The notes: a model not told the origin generated them from the sequence alone. A DNA stretch of 9,922 nucleotides from Saprospiraceae bacterium (GCA_020436955.1 JAGQWW010000071.1:1-9922); one strand, 5' to 3'. Positions 1 through 7,000 are shown, numbered from the stretch's first letter. Translations and numbers: made by a program.

Positions 1-186
1 GCCTATATTTTCTCCATCATTAACAATGGCCAAAAAGCTTCCTTCGAAGATATTTTTACAGAAATGGAAAACCGCGTCCATGCCATTGTAACCTTCCTCG
101 CTCTACTCGAGCTCCTAAATCTTCAAAAAATCGACATCACCCAAGGCGAAGGCATCAATAACTTTTGGGTAAAAGGGAGGGACTAG
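1..186 (+). CDS. scpA: ScpA C-terminus (segregation and condensation protein A), 5' truncated by window
   Basis: The last 61 codons of a gene that begins before the window are open from base 1 to the TAG at 184-186. The product ends with a short winged-helix-like segment containing FEDIF, then HAIVTFLALLELLNLQKI, then NFWVKGRD. This pattern (a 'V-F-LALLEL' helix followed by a short strand) is typical of the C-terminus of ScpA, the kleisin subunit that bridges the SMC heads in the bacterial condensin complex and acts in chromosome segregation in the cytoplasm. In ScpA the C-terminal winged helix contacts the SMC head. Only the tail is visible, so the assignment rests on this motif. The gene appears unrelated to the arsR cassette that follows after 274 nt of non-coding DNA. 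Confidence 0.8.
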   Translation, partial: AYIFSIINNGQKASFEDIFTEMENRVHAIVTFLALLELLNLQKIDITQGEGINNFWVKGRD

Positions 187-313
187 ATGCTGGTTACTTG
201 TCTCTAGTTGCTAGATGCTAGATGGAAACTGGAGGCATGCTGCCGCCCCCTGGAGGGGGTTGGGGGGTGATTATTTGGTTACTGGAGGCTAGTTTCTCGA
301 TGCTAGCAGCTAG
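183..313. repeat. CTAG-rich degenerate short repeats
   Basis: Seven CTAG tetramers start at 183, 204, 211, 218, 289, 303 and 310. Those at 204, 211 and 218 are spaced exactly 7 nt apart, giving NNNCTAG heptamers in tandem. Two further direct repeats lie in the same stretch: TGGTTACT at 191-198 and 276-283, and ACTGGAGGC at 228-236 and 281-289. The block begins at the scpA stop codon, whose TAG is part of the first CTAG. It shows no coding potential and no mobile-element gene. Its function is unknown. Confidence 0.6.
246..267. repeat. C5/G5 hairpin followed by a G6 run
   Basis: CCCCC at 246-250 and GGGGG at 255-259 can form a five-pair stem closed by the loop TGGA. A second run, GGGGGG at 262-267, could compete for the same C-run. 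There is no U-tract after it, so it is not a standard intrinsic terminator for scpA. I recall similar C5-TGGA-G5-TT-G strings as dispersed intergenic elements in other Bacteroidota, but this cannot be verified here. Confidence 0.55.
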
Positions 314-338
314 GTGTAAGGAAGCATAGCGTATCGCA

Positions 339-357
339 ACTTTTGAAGTATAGCTAA
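339..357. repeat. Degenerate GTATAGC repeat, left side of ars cassette
   Basis: The 19 nt at 339-357 (ACTTTTGAAGTATAGCTAA) match 15 of 19 positions with 3347-3365 (ACTATTGACGTATAGCCGA) on the far side of the arsR cassette. A related string, CATAGCGTATCGC, sits directly upstream at 325-337. No terminal inverted repeats or transposase accompany it. Confidence 0.4.
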
Positions 358-407
358 CCTAATAACTGAGTATAACGACTAATTAACTTAGATTCAACCC
401 CGGTGCA

Positions 408-438
408 TTGCACTATTGAAACATTAATCGTACATTTA
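408..438 (+). promoter_or_regulatory. Candidate promoter of arsR (TTG - 20 nt - TACATTTA)
   Basis: TTG at 408-410 lies 20 nt before TACATTTA (431-438). This resembles the Bacteroidota primary-sigma promoter (-33 TTG or TTTG, -7 TAnnTTTG), with A in place of the final G. The -7 element lies inside the palindrome at 426-443, as expected for a repressor that blocks RNA polymerase. The implied leader is short, under 20 nt. The motif match is imperfect. Confidence 0.45.
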
Positions 439-454
439 CGATTGGCGATAAATA
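426..454 (+). promoter_or_regulatory. Operator O1 upstream of arsR
   Basis: AATCGTACATTTACGATT (426-443) is an 18-nt inverted repeat with one mismatched pair (433/436) and half-site ATCGTA. It is followed by CGATAAATA at 446-454, which looks like an extra half-site. Positions 428-454 align without gaps to 787-813 with 24 of 27 bases identical. The palindrome ends 17 nt before the arsR ATG, so ArsR autoregulation is the natural reading. That ArsR is the binder is inferred from position. Confidence 0.75.
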
Positions 455-460
455 ATAGAC

Positions 461-766
461 ATGAAAGTACTCGCGGAACAAAAATTTTCAGTTGATAGTC
501 AGGAAGAAATGGCAAGGTTTGCAAAAGCCTTGGCCCACCCTACCCGATTGGAAATTTTGCGTCTGTTGAGCACTCAAAGCTGTTGCTTTACGGGGGATTT
601 GGTCGAGGTGCTACCCATCGCCCAATCTACCGTCTCCCAACATTTGAAAGAATTGAAAAATGCCGGATTGATCCAAGGTGAAATTAATCCACCCAAAATC
701 AAATATTGTATCAATCAGGAGAACTGGCGAAAAGCAAAATTGCTTTTTACTGCCTTTTTTGAATAA
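461..766 (+). CDS. arsR: ArsR/SmtB-family metalloregulatory repressor
   Basis: This 101-aa cytosolic winged-helix repressor has the usual length for the ArsR family. The N-terminal helix region carries the family signature FAKALAHPTRLEILRLL (about residues 20-36). The recognition helix is around residues 55-71 (QSTVSQHLKELKNAGLI), followed by a short wing at about 72-85. ArsR proteins release DNA when they bind As(III), Sb(III) or other soft metal ions. Here a vicinal pair, C41-C42, lies just before the HTH, where classical ArsR has CxC within ELCVCDL; a third cysteine, C83, is in the wing. These three could form a thiolate site, but that is inference. The ATG at 461 gives a start 17 nt after the O1 palindrome and no alternative start is needed. 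The gene heads the cassette, and a second operator copy follows its stop. The ligand could be inorganic As(III), an organoarsenical, or another metal. Confidence 0.93.
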   Translation: MKVLAEQKFSVDSQEEMARFAKALAHPTRLEILRLLSTQSCCFTGDLVEVLPIAQSTVSQHLKELKNAGLIQGEINPPKIKYCINQENWRKAKLLFTAFFE

Positions 767-783
767 CCTTTTTTTATAATAAC

Positions 784-813
784 CTATCGTAAATTTACGA
801 TAGACGATAAATA
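784..813 (+). promoter_or_regulatory. Operator O2 between arsR and the thioredoxin gene
   Basis: CTATCGTAAATTTACGATAG (784-803) is a perfect 20-nt palindrome, followed by CGATAAATA at 805-813 at the same phasing as in O1. The embedded TAAATTTA (790-797) resembles a -7 element (TAnnTTTG, last base A), but I find no convincing TTG at the right distance upstream. The palindrome ends 19 nt before the ATG of the thioredoxin-like gene. The second copy suggests the effector genes have their own repressed promoter as well as read-through from arsR. Confidence 0.78.
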
Positions 814-822
814 TCCATCCAA

Positions 823-1056
823 ATGAAAAACATTAAAATTTTGGGTACCGGATGCCCCAAATGCAAACAAACAACTGCTTTAGTAGAAGCTTTGGTAAAG
901 GAAACCGGTGTAGAAGCTACTATCGAAAAAGTAGAAGACATCATGGATATTATGCAATACAACATCATGGCCACTCCGGCAGTAGTAATTGATGAAAAAG
1001 TCGCTATCAAAGGTCGGGTACCTACCCGATCAGAACTGCTTGAACTCCTAGGTTAG
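823..1056 (+). CDS. Small thioredoxin-like redox protein, ArsE-like (Thioredoxin_3 type)
   Basis: This 77-aa protein has a thioredoxin fold without a signal peptide, so it should be cytosolic. It opens with strand KNIKILGTG, then the redox motif C11-P-K-C14 at the start of helix 1, and has the cis-proline loop ATPAVVID with P52. This is the pattern of the 'small redox-active disulfide protein' family (Thioredoxin_3). In arsEFG-type operons a small protein at this position is called ArsE and is thought to work with ArsF in reducing nitroaromatic arsenicals; I infer the link from its neighbours, not from unique residues. The start is 19 nt after the O2 palindrome, and the permease gene begins 18 nt after its stop. 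It may be the cytosolic electron donor to the CcdA-like membrane protein encoded by the last gene. It could also deliver or reduce a metalloid for the permease. Confidence 0.9.
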   Translation: MKNIKILGTGCPKCKQTTALVEALVKETGVEATIEKVEDIMDIMQYNIMATPAVVIDEKVAIKGRVPTRSELLELLG

Positions 1057-1074
1057 TACCCATAAACCTGCACC

Positions 1075-2052
1075 ATGTTTGACTGGATCATAAAATTGGC
1101 AGATTGGCTGGTCTATAATGTCCTGCATTTGGAGCAAGGGAAACACCTCTCCAATGCTTTGCATTTTTTCATTTATGATACGATAAAAATACTCCTGCTT
1201 TTACTCGTAGTAATCTTTTTGATGGGCATAGTCAACAGCTATTTCCCCGTAGAAAAAGTCAGAAACTTCCTTTCCAGACATAAGCTCTACGGATTTGAAT
1301 ACTTGATAGCCTCTCTATTTGGAGTGGTAACCCCATTTTGCTCCTGTTCCTCGGTTCCTCTATTTATAGGATTTGTTCGGGGAGGTATTCCGCTTGGTGT
1401 AACCTTCGCCTTTTTAATCACCTCTCCATTAGTCAATGAAGTCGCCATTGGGCTTTTCATCGGATTGTTTGGGTTAAAAATCACCTTGATTTATGTCATA
1501 AGCGGAGTCATTTTGGGTATGACCGCAGGTATCATTTTAAGCAAATTTAAACTGGAACGTTTTCTCACCCCCTGGGTAAAAGAAATATTGGCCAATGCTG
1601 AAAAGGAAAGCAACACTTTTGAAGCAGAAAACACGCCTTTTTCCAAACGATTGCCCATTATCTGGGCCGAGGTCCTCAAAATACTCAAAGGTGTTGTGCC
1701 CTATGTCATTGTAGGTATTGCCATCGGAGGGCTTATGCATGGCTATATCCCCGAGGGCTTTTTTGAAAAATATATGCGTAAGGATAACCTCTTTGCAGTA
1801 CCACTGGCCACCCTTTTAGCTGTTCCCATGTACTCTAACGCTTCAGGAGTTTTACCTGTCGTTCAGGTTCTAGTAAGCAAAGGAATTCCGCTAGGAACCG
1901 CGATAGCTTTTATGATGGGAGTAGTAGGCCTCTCCCTTCCGGAAGGAATGCTCCTTAAAAAAGTAATGACCATTAAACTCATTGGAATATTCTTCGGAGT
2001 AGTAACACTTTGTATCATCCTTTCCGGATATCTATTTAATATCATTTTATAA
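1075..2052 (+). CDS. Permease of the ArsP_1/DUF318 family (SO_0444/ArsP type)
   Basis: This 325-aa inner-membrane protein has about eight hydrophobic segments (roughly 37-56, 75-100, 107-130, 136-156, 203-222, 240-262, 272-290 and 302-323) and a charged cytosolic loop at about 157-200. The family hallmark TPFCSCSSVPL lies at 86-96, with C89 and C91 available for soft-metal binding. The two halves look duplicated: GGIPLGVTFAFL after the first motif matches KGIPLGTAIAFM after the second (PMYSNASGVLP, 251-261), where the cysteines are replaced by YSN. Characterised relatives export trivalent organoarsenicals (ArsP) or confer arsenite resistance (SO_0444 type). The cassette position supports metalloid efflux, but the exact substrate cannot be read from the sequence. 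It starts 18 nt after the thioredoxin gene and ends 10 nt before arsF, so co-transcription is likely. Confidence 0.88.
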   Translation: MFDWIIKLADWLVYNVLHLEQGKHLSNALHFFIYDTIKILLLLLVVIFLMGIVNSYFPVEKVRNFLSRHKLYGFEYLIASLFGVVTPFCSCSSVPLFIGFVRGGIPLGVTFAFLITSPLVNEVAIGLFIGLFGLKITLIYVISGVILGMTAGIILSKFKLERFLTPWVKEILANAEKESNTFEAENTPFSKRLPIIWAEVLKILKGVVPYVIVGIAIGGLMHGYIPEGFFEKYMRKDNLFAVPLATLLAVPMYSNASGVLPVVQVLVSKGIPLGTAIAFMMGVVGLSLPEGMLLKKVMTIKLIGIFFGVVTLCIILSGYLFNIIL

Positions 2053-2062
2053 AATAATAAAT

Positions 2063-2497
2063 ATGAAATACGTAAGCTTTTTATCATTCATCCTCCTGGT
2101 TTCATTTTCTGCCTGCCAGGTGCAGAATAACAGTAAAACGATTGCAACAAATGACCTGTCTACAAAAATTGAAGTCATAGATTTTTATGGCACTCATCGT
2201 TGTGTTACCTGTGAAGCCATCGAAGCCAATGCGAAATATACTGTCGACACCTATTTTCAAAAGGAGGTAAAAGCAGGAAAATTAGCGTTCAAAACAGTCA
2301 ATGTGGACCTGGAAGAAAATTATGACATAGCAGAGCAATTTGAAGCCAGTGGAACTGCCCTTTTTCTCAACATCATCAAGGACGGGAAAGAACAACATAT
2401 CGACTTGACCAACTTTGCCTTTGAAAAAGGAAGAGATAAAGCAGCATTTTCGGCTGAGTTAAAAGAAAAAATAGAAAATCAACTTAAACTGCTGTAA
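2063..2497 (+). CDS. arsF: ArsF-family thioredoxin-fold lipoprotein
   Basis: This 144-aa protein begins with a lipoprotein signal: hydrophobic residues 4-17 and a lipobox-like FSAC with C18 as the probable lipidated residue. It should therefore be membrane-anchored on the outer side of the inner membrane or exported further. The mature part has a thioredoxin-like start, EVIDFYGTHRCVTCEAIE, with a redox pair C47-V-T-C50, followed by a helix and VNVDLEEN. The segment SGTALFLNIIKDGK sits where thioredoxins carry the cis-proline; no proline is present, so the redox behaviour may differ. The GTHRCVTCEAIE signature matches the ArsF family, described as the nitroreductase subunit acting on nitrophenyl (arsenical) compounds together with ArsE. 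The gene follows the permease by 10 nt and overlaps arsG by 1 nt (TAATG), implying translational coupling. Confidence 0.88.
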   Translation: MKYVSFLSFILLVSFSACQVQNNSKTIATNDLSTKIEVIDFYGTHRCVTCEAIEANAKYTVDTYFQKEVKAGKLAFKTVNVDLEENYDIAEQFEASGTALFLNIIKDGKEQHIDLTNFAFEKGRDKAAFSAELKEKIENQLKLL

Positions 2498-3204
2498 TGG
2501 ACATATTGCAATCCATCCTGGATAATTACAATATTCCGATACTGTCTGCTTTGGTGTTGGGCCTCATGACTGCTATCAGTCCATGCCCTTTGGCTACCAA
2601 TATCACAGCCACAGCCTATATATCAAAACATATCTCCTCCCGTAAAAAGGTATTGTGGAGCGGTATTTTATATTCGATGGGCAGAGCTTTTAGTTATACT
2701 GGTATCGGATTGGTTCTTTATTTCGGTGCCAGCAAGTTTCATATTGCCCGGCTTTTTCAACAAAATGGAGAAAAGTATTTGGGGCCATTATTAATCATCC
2801 TGGGTTTGATTATGCTCAACGTAATCAAACTCAACTTTCTAGGTTCCTGGACTTTCAATGAAAAGTTGTCAGAAAAACTAAAAGGCAAAGGATTGTGGGG
2901 ATCATTTTGGCTGGGAGTCGTTTTTGCCTTAGCCTTTTGTCCTTATAGCGGAGCATTGTACTTCGGTATGCTGATCCCCATGACTATTACCAGTGCATCC
3001 GGATTATATCTACCCATTGTTTTTGCATTAGGCACCGGCTTACCTGTCATCCTCTTCACTTACCTGCTCGTGTTTGCAGCACATAAAGTAAGTAGCATTT
3101 TTAACAGCATAACAAAAGTAGAACGGGTCATGCGGTATATAGCAGGTGTAGTTTTCATTCTTTCCGGCCTTTATTATGTAGCCATATTCACCGGTTATCT
3201 TTAA
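2497..3204 (+). CDS. arsG: ArsG-family membrane protein (CcdA/DsbD-like)
   Basis: This 235-aa integral membrane protein has six predicted helices (roughly 14-33, 52-76, 94-113, 133-155, 168-195 and 212-233). Helix 1 carries ISPCPLATN with C30-P31, and helix 4 carries AFCPYSGALYFGMLIP with C148-P149. One Cys-Pro in each half is the arrangement of CcdA/DsbD transmembrane domains, which pass electrons from cytosolic thioredoxin to periplasmic thioredoxin-fold proteins. Proteins of this subgroup are named ArsG, an efflux permease for aromatic aminobenzyl arsenicals. The two ideas, electron transfer and efflux, make different predictions; the position between a cytosolic CPKC protein and an exported CVTC lipoprotein favours a redox role at least in part. 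The ATG overlaps the arsF stop by one base. It is the last gene of the cassette, and no strong terminator follows. Confidence 0.87.
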   Translation: MDILQSILDNYNIPILSALVLGLMTAISPCPLATNITATAYISKHISSRKKVLWSGILYSMGRAFSYTGIGLVLYFGASKFHIARLFQQNGEKYLGPLLIILGLIMLNVIKLNFLGSWTFNEKLSEKLKGKGLWGSFWLGVVFALAFCPYSGALYFGMLIPMTITSASGLYLPIVFALGTGLPVILFTYLLVFAAHKVSSIFNSITKVERVMRYIAGVVFILSGLYYVAIFTGYL

Positions 3205-3260
3205 TAAACAAAGCTGATAATTATAAAAATTTACTTTAGAAAAAGAGAAATCAGAAAGCA

Positions 3261-3365
3261 TTGCGTATAGCCACCCTTGCGTATAGCCCCAATATTAGAA
3301 AAGCAACTATTGATTTTCAACAGCTTACAACTAATATCGTATAGCTACTATTGACGTATAGCCGA
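3261..3365. repeat. Four CGTATAGC repeats between arsG and the convergent methyltransferase
   Basis: CGTATAGC occurs at 3264-3271, 3280-3287, 3338-3345 and 3355-3362. The first two sit in identical 12-mers, TTGCGTATAGCC (3261-3272 and 3277-3288), 16 nt apart; the last two are 17 nt apart. ACTATTGA precedes the fourth copy and a similar CAACTATTGA lies at 3305-3314. The 178-nt region contains no gene and no convincing terminator hairpin. A related copy occurs upstream of arsR at 339-357. Confidence 0.6.
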
Positions 3366-3382
3366 AAAACTTCATTAGCGTC

Positions 3383-4042
3383 CTACCCTATCTCCCAAAT
3401 ACCCACCCTGGTCTCGATGCCTTTGAGCTTCACGATCATCGATGAATCGCTGGTCTGTAACTCGCTTTTTTCTAATAACTCAAAAAACGCCTGACCAATT
3501 TGTCGGCCTGGTTCGGTCAACAAGACCTTGGTATTAGGTCCTTTGAAGTGCAGAATTGTATCCAATAAGGGTTGTAAAATGCGCTTTTCATACGCTACAT
3601 CTGCAGCCAATATCCAATCCGGTTGGAAATTACCGGCTGGTTCCCTCCAGTCAAGGATGGAAAATGTAGCTTCTCCTGGTATATCATTTAAATCCCAATT
3701 GCGACTGGCCATATCGAGGGCGTCTTGAATATAATCGGTAAAATGTACCTCAGCACCCATTTTACCGGCAACTACACCAACCAGACCCAGGCCACAACCC
3801 AATTCCAAAACCCTGTCTCCGGGTTTAATCAGCTTATGTCGGACCATATGTTGAGAAAGACCGATAGCCGACGGCCATAAATCGGCCCAATAGGGAATAC
3901 GCTCATCTTTGAAGTCGGCATGGTCCTTTCCTTTTTTTATGAGGGCATCAAACAAGGCTTCCATGTTGGAAACAGTCGCAAACCGTATGGAAAGGTCTTC
4001 AATCTGAAGGTTTTGTTCTTGTATTTCTACTTCCGGATTCAT
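3383..4042 (-). CDS. Class I SAM-dependent methyltransferase, METTL21/Methyltransf_16-like
   Basis: This 219-aa soluble Rossmann-fold methyltransferase shows the usual ordered motifs. PYWADLWPS (50-58) comes before the fold, VLELGCGLGLVG (78-89) is the SAM-binding motif I, FTDY (101-104) ends strand 2 with the acidic residue that normally holds the SAM ribose, ILDW (129-132) is motif II-like, and AADVAYE (146-152) is the post-II position. The W-x-x-LWPS element with the DVAYE end is characteristic of the METTL21/nicotinamide-N-methyltransferase-like group (Methyltransf_16), whose characterised members mostly methylate lysines in proteins. No substrate can be assigned. The ATG at 4042 lies 9 nt after the metH stop, so it is probably co-transcribed with metH, whose product supplies the methionine from which SAM is made. 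Confidence 0.85.
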   Translation of the reverse strand: MNPEVEIQEQNLQIEDLSIRFATVSNMEALFDALIKKGKDHADFKDERIPYWADLWPSAIGLSQHMVRHKLIKPGDRVLELGCGLGLVGVVAGKMGAEVHFTDYIQDALDMASRNWDLNDIPGEATFSILDWREPAGNFQPDWILAADVAYEKRILQPLLDTILHFKGPNTKVLLTEPGRQIGQAFFELLEKSELQTSDSSMIVKLKGIETRVGIWEIG

Positions 4043-4051
4043 CTGTCATTT

Positions 4052-7000
4052 TTATCCTCCAAATCCGGATCCTCTCAACCATTTATCTGCATCAGCATCG
4101 GACCAACCTTTTCGGTCTTTATAATCTGAAATTTGGTCCTCAGCAATTTCTCCAATACCAAAATATTTTGACTCCGGATGTGAGAAATACCAACCACTTA
4201 CAGATGCGGCCGGATACATGGCCATACTTTCGGTCAATTCTACTCCGATAGTTTCTTTCACACCCAGCAAATCCCATAATTTCATCTTCTCCGTATGCTC
4301 TGGACAAGCTGGATAACCGGGAGCCGGACGAATCCCTTGATAGGTCTCCTTGATGAGATCTTCCTTGGTCATTTGCTCATCATTTGCATAACCCCAAAAT
4401 TCTTTTCGCATCCGTTCATGCATACGCTCTGCCAGGGCCTCTGCCAACCGATCAGCCAGCGCTTTCAACAAGATGGCATGATAATCATCGTGGTCATCTT
4501 CAAATTTTTTCACCCAGGGCTCGATTCCGACTCCCACAGTTACAGCAAATGCACCGATGTAATCTTGTTTGCCTGTCTCTTTCGGCGCGACGAAATCTGC
4601 AAGACATAAATTTGGTTGTCCGGCAGCCTTCTTCCTTTGTTGACGAAGATGATGTAAAACAGTTGTAACCTCTTTTCGGTCTTCAGTTTGATACAAGGCG
4701 ATATCATCACCCACAGCATTGGCAGGGAAAAGTCCAATTACTGCTTTTGCAGTAAACCATTCCTCCTCAATGATTTGATTGAGCATCATCTTGGCATCCT
4801 GGAAGAGTTTGCTTGCTTCCTCCCCTACCCTTTCATCTTTTAAAATGGCCGGATATTTTCCTTTTAATTCCCAGGTATGGAAAAACGGGGTCCAGTCAAT
4901 ATAAGATATCAATTCCTCTATGGAATAATCTTCCCAAATCTGCACACCTAGTTGCTTAGGAATAGGAGGCGTATACATTGCCCAATCGATCGCAACTTTG
5001 TTCTCCCGGGCTGCTTCAATGGAAATATACTCCTTGGCTCCTTGTTGACTCGCTCTGCGTACCCTGGTCTCTTCGTATTCTTCCTTTATTTGCTTTACAA
5101 AATCTGCCCTGGTACTACCTTCCTGGGACAATAAATTGGATGCTACAGTAACGGACCTCGATGCATCTAAAACATGTACTACCGGACCGTCATAGTTAGG
5201 TTCTATTTTGACCGCAGTATGCACCTTTGAAGTAGTCGCACCACCAATTAATAATGGCAATTCGAAATTTTGTCTTTTCATTTCCTTAGCCAGATAGACC
5301 ATCTCATCCAGGGAAGGTGTAATTAATCCGGAAAGTCCTATGATGTCTACTTGCTGCGCTCTTGCAGTATCCAATATTTTTTGGGCAGGTACCATCACCC
5401 CCAAATCAATGATCTCGTAATTGTTGCACCCTAGCACTACGCCAACGATGTTCTTCCCGATGTCATGAACATCTCCCTTCACTGTAGCCAACAAAATTCG
5501 GCCCTTGTGAGAAGCGCCTCCCTTGGATTTATCTGCCTCTATATAAGGTGTCAGGTAAGCAACCGCCTTTTTCATAACCCTGGCCGATTTCACCACCTGG
5601 GGCAAAAACATTTTTCCTGCACCAAAAAGATCTCCTACCACATTCATTCCATCCATCAAAGGACCTTCGATCACCTGTAAGGGTGAATCTAGGGTTTGCC
5701 GGGCCTCTTCTACATCTTCTTCAATAAATTCAGTGATACCTTTTACCAGCGAATGTTCCAAACGCTTTACAACCGACTCCTCCCTCCAGGTCAGATCTTT
5801 TTGAATTTTCCGACCACCATCCGATTTTACATTTTCTGCATAAGCAGTCAACCTTTCCGTAGCATCTTCCCTTTTATTAAAAAGGACATCTTCCACCAAT
5901 TCCAATAGATCTTTTGGTATTTCTTCATACACTTCTATCATACCGGCATTTACAATCCCCATATCCATACCTGCCTGTATGGCATGGTATAAAAAGGCTG
6001 CATGCATGGCTTCCCGCACTACATTGTTTCCACGAAAACTAAAAGAGAGATTACTCACCCCTCCGCTAATTTTTGCTCCGGGACATAGCGCCTTTATCTG
6101 ACGCGTCGCTTCTATAAAATTGATAGCATAAACATTGTGTTCTTCTATACCGGTAGCAACTGCAAATATGTTTGGGTCAAAAATGATGTCAGTCGGAGCA
6201 AAGCCTACCTTTTCGGTTAGAATCTTGAAGGCCCTTGTACAAATTTCTACTTTCCTTTCAATGGTGTCCGCTTGTCCTTCTTCATCAAATGCCATTACGA
6301 TGACTGCAGCACCATATCTTCGGGCCAGGGTTCCTTGCCTGATAAATTCAGCCTCCCCTTCTTTCATAGAAATGGAGTTGACAATACATTTTCCCTGCAC
6401 ACACTTCAATCCGGCTTCGATTACCTCCCATTTGGATGAATCGATCATGATGGGCAATTTGGCGATGTCAGGTTCAGCCATTACCAGGTTTAAAAACTTA
6501 ACCATAGCGGCTTTGCTATCCAACAAGCCTTCGTCCATATTTACATCTATCACTTGTGCTCCTCCTTCAACCTGTTGTTGTGCAACCGTAAGCGCCTCCT
6601 GGTATTCACCATTCAAAATGAGTCTGGCAAATTTCTTCGATCCGGTAACATTCGTGCGTTCGCCAACATTCACAAAATTCATATCCTCCCGGAATATCAA
6701 AGGTTCCAATCCACTCAGACTGGTAAGTGCTTTTTGGGGCTCCAATCTTCTAGGCTCAAATCGGGTTACATGGGAAGCCATATGGCGGATATGATCAGGT
6801 GAGGTACCACAACATCCACCCACTATATTTACAAAGCCACTTTGTACAAAATCATCTATGAAAGAACACATTTCCGCCGGTTGTTGATCGTATTCACCCA
6901 TCTCATTTGGCAAACCCGCATTGGGATAGGCATGCACGTAACAATTAGCAACCTTTGCCAGTGCTTCCAGATGCGGACGCATTTCTTTGGCACCCAAGGC

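Larger units (their letters stand above)
187..460. other. Intergenic region scpA-arsR
   Basis: These 274 nt hold the CTAG-rich repeat block, the C5/G5 hairpin, one degenerate GTATAGC-type repeat (339-357), and the promoter/operator of arsR near 408-454. I see no further gene, tRNA or terminator with a T-tract. Confidence 0.6.

Noticed and set aside
252..267. G-quadruplex candidate in the GGAGGGGGTTGGGGGG stretch
   Set aside because: Only two runs of three or more G's are separated by a loop, so it does not fit the usual four-run pattern without splitting runs.
730..747. AAAAGCAA-AA-TTGCTTTT inverted repeat followed by T's at the end of arsR, possible terminator
   Set aside because: It lies inside the coding frame, the loop would be only two bases, and the stem is AT-rich; no decisive T-run belongs to it.
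795..1010. 71-aa minus-strand reading frame over the thioredoxin-like gene
   Set aside because: It is the antisense shadow of a well-supported gene with CPKC and cis-Pro motifs and has no recognisable features of its own.
3205..3382. CRISPR-like array suggested by the repeated CGTATAGC
   Set aside because: Repeats are only 8-12 nt, spacing is irregular (16, 58, 17), and no cas gene is nearby.
6135..6794. 219-aa plus-strand reading frame inside metH
   Set aside because: It is antisense to the conserved pterin and homocysteine domains of metH; its composition is that of a frame shadow and there is no start context.
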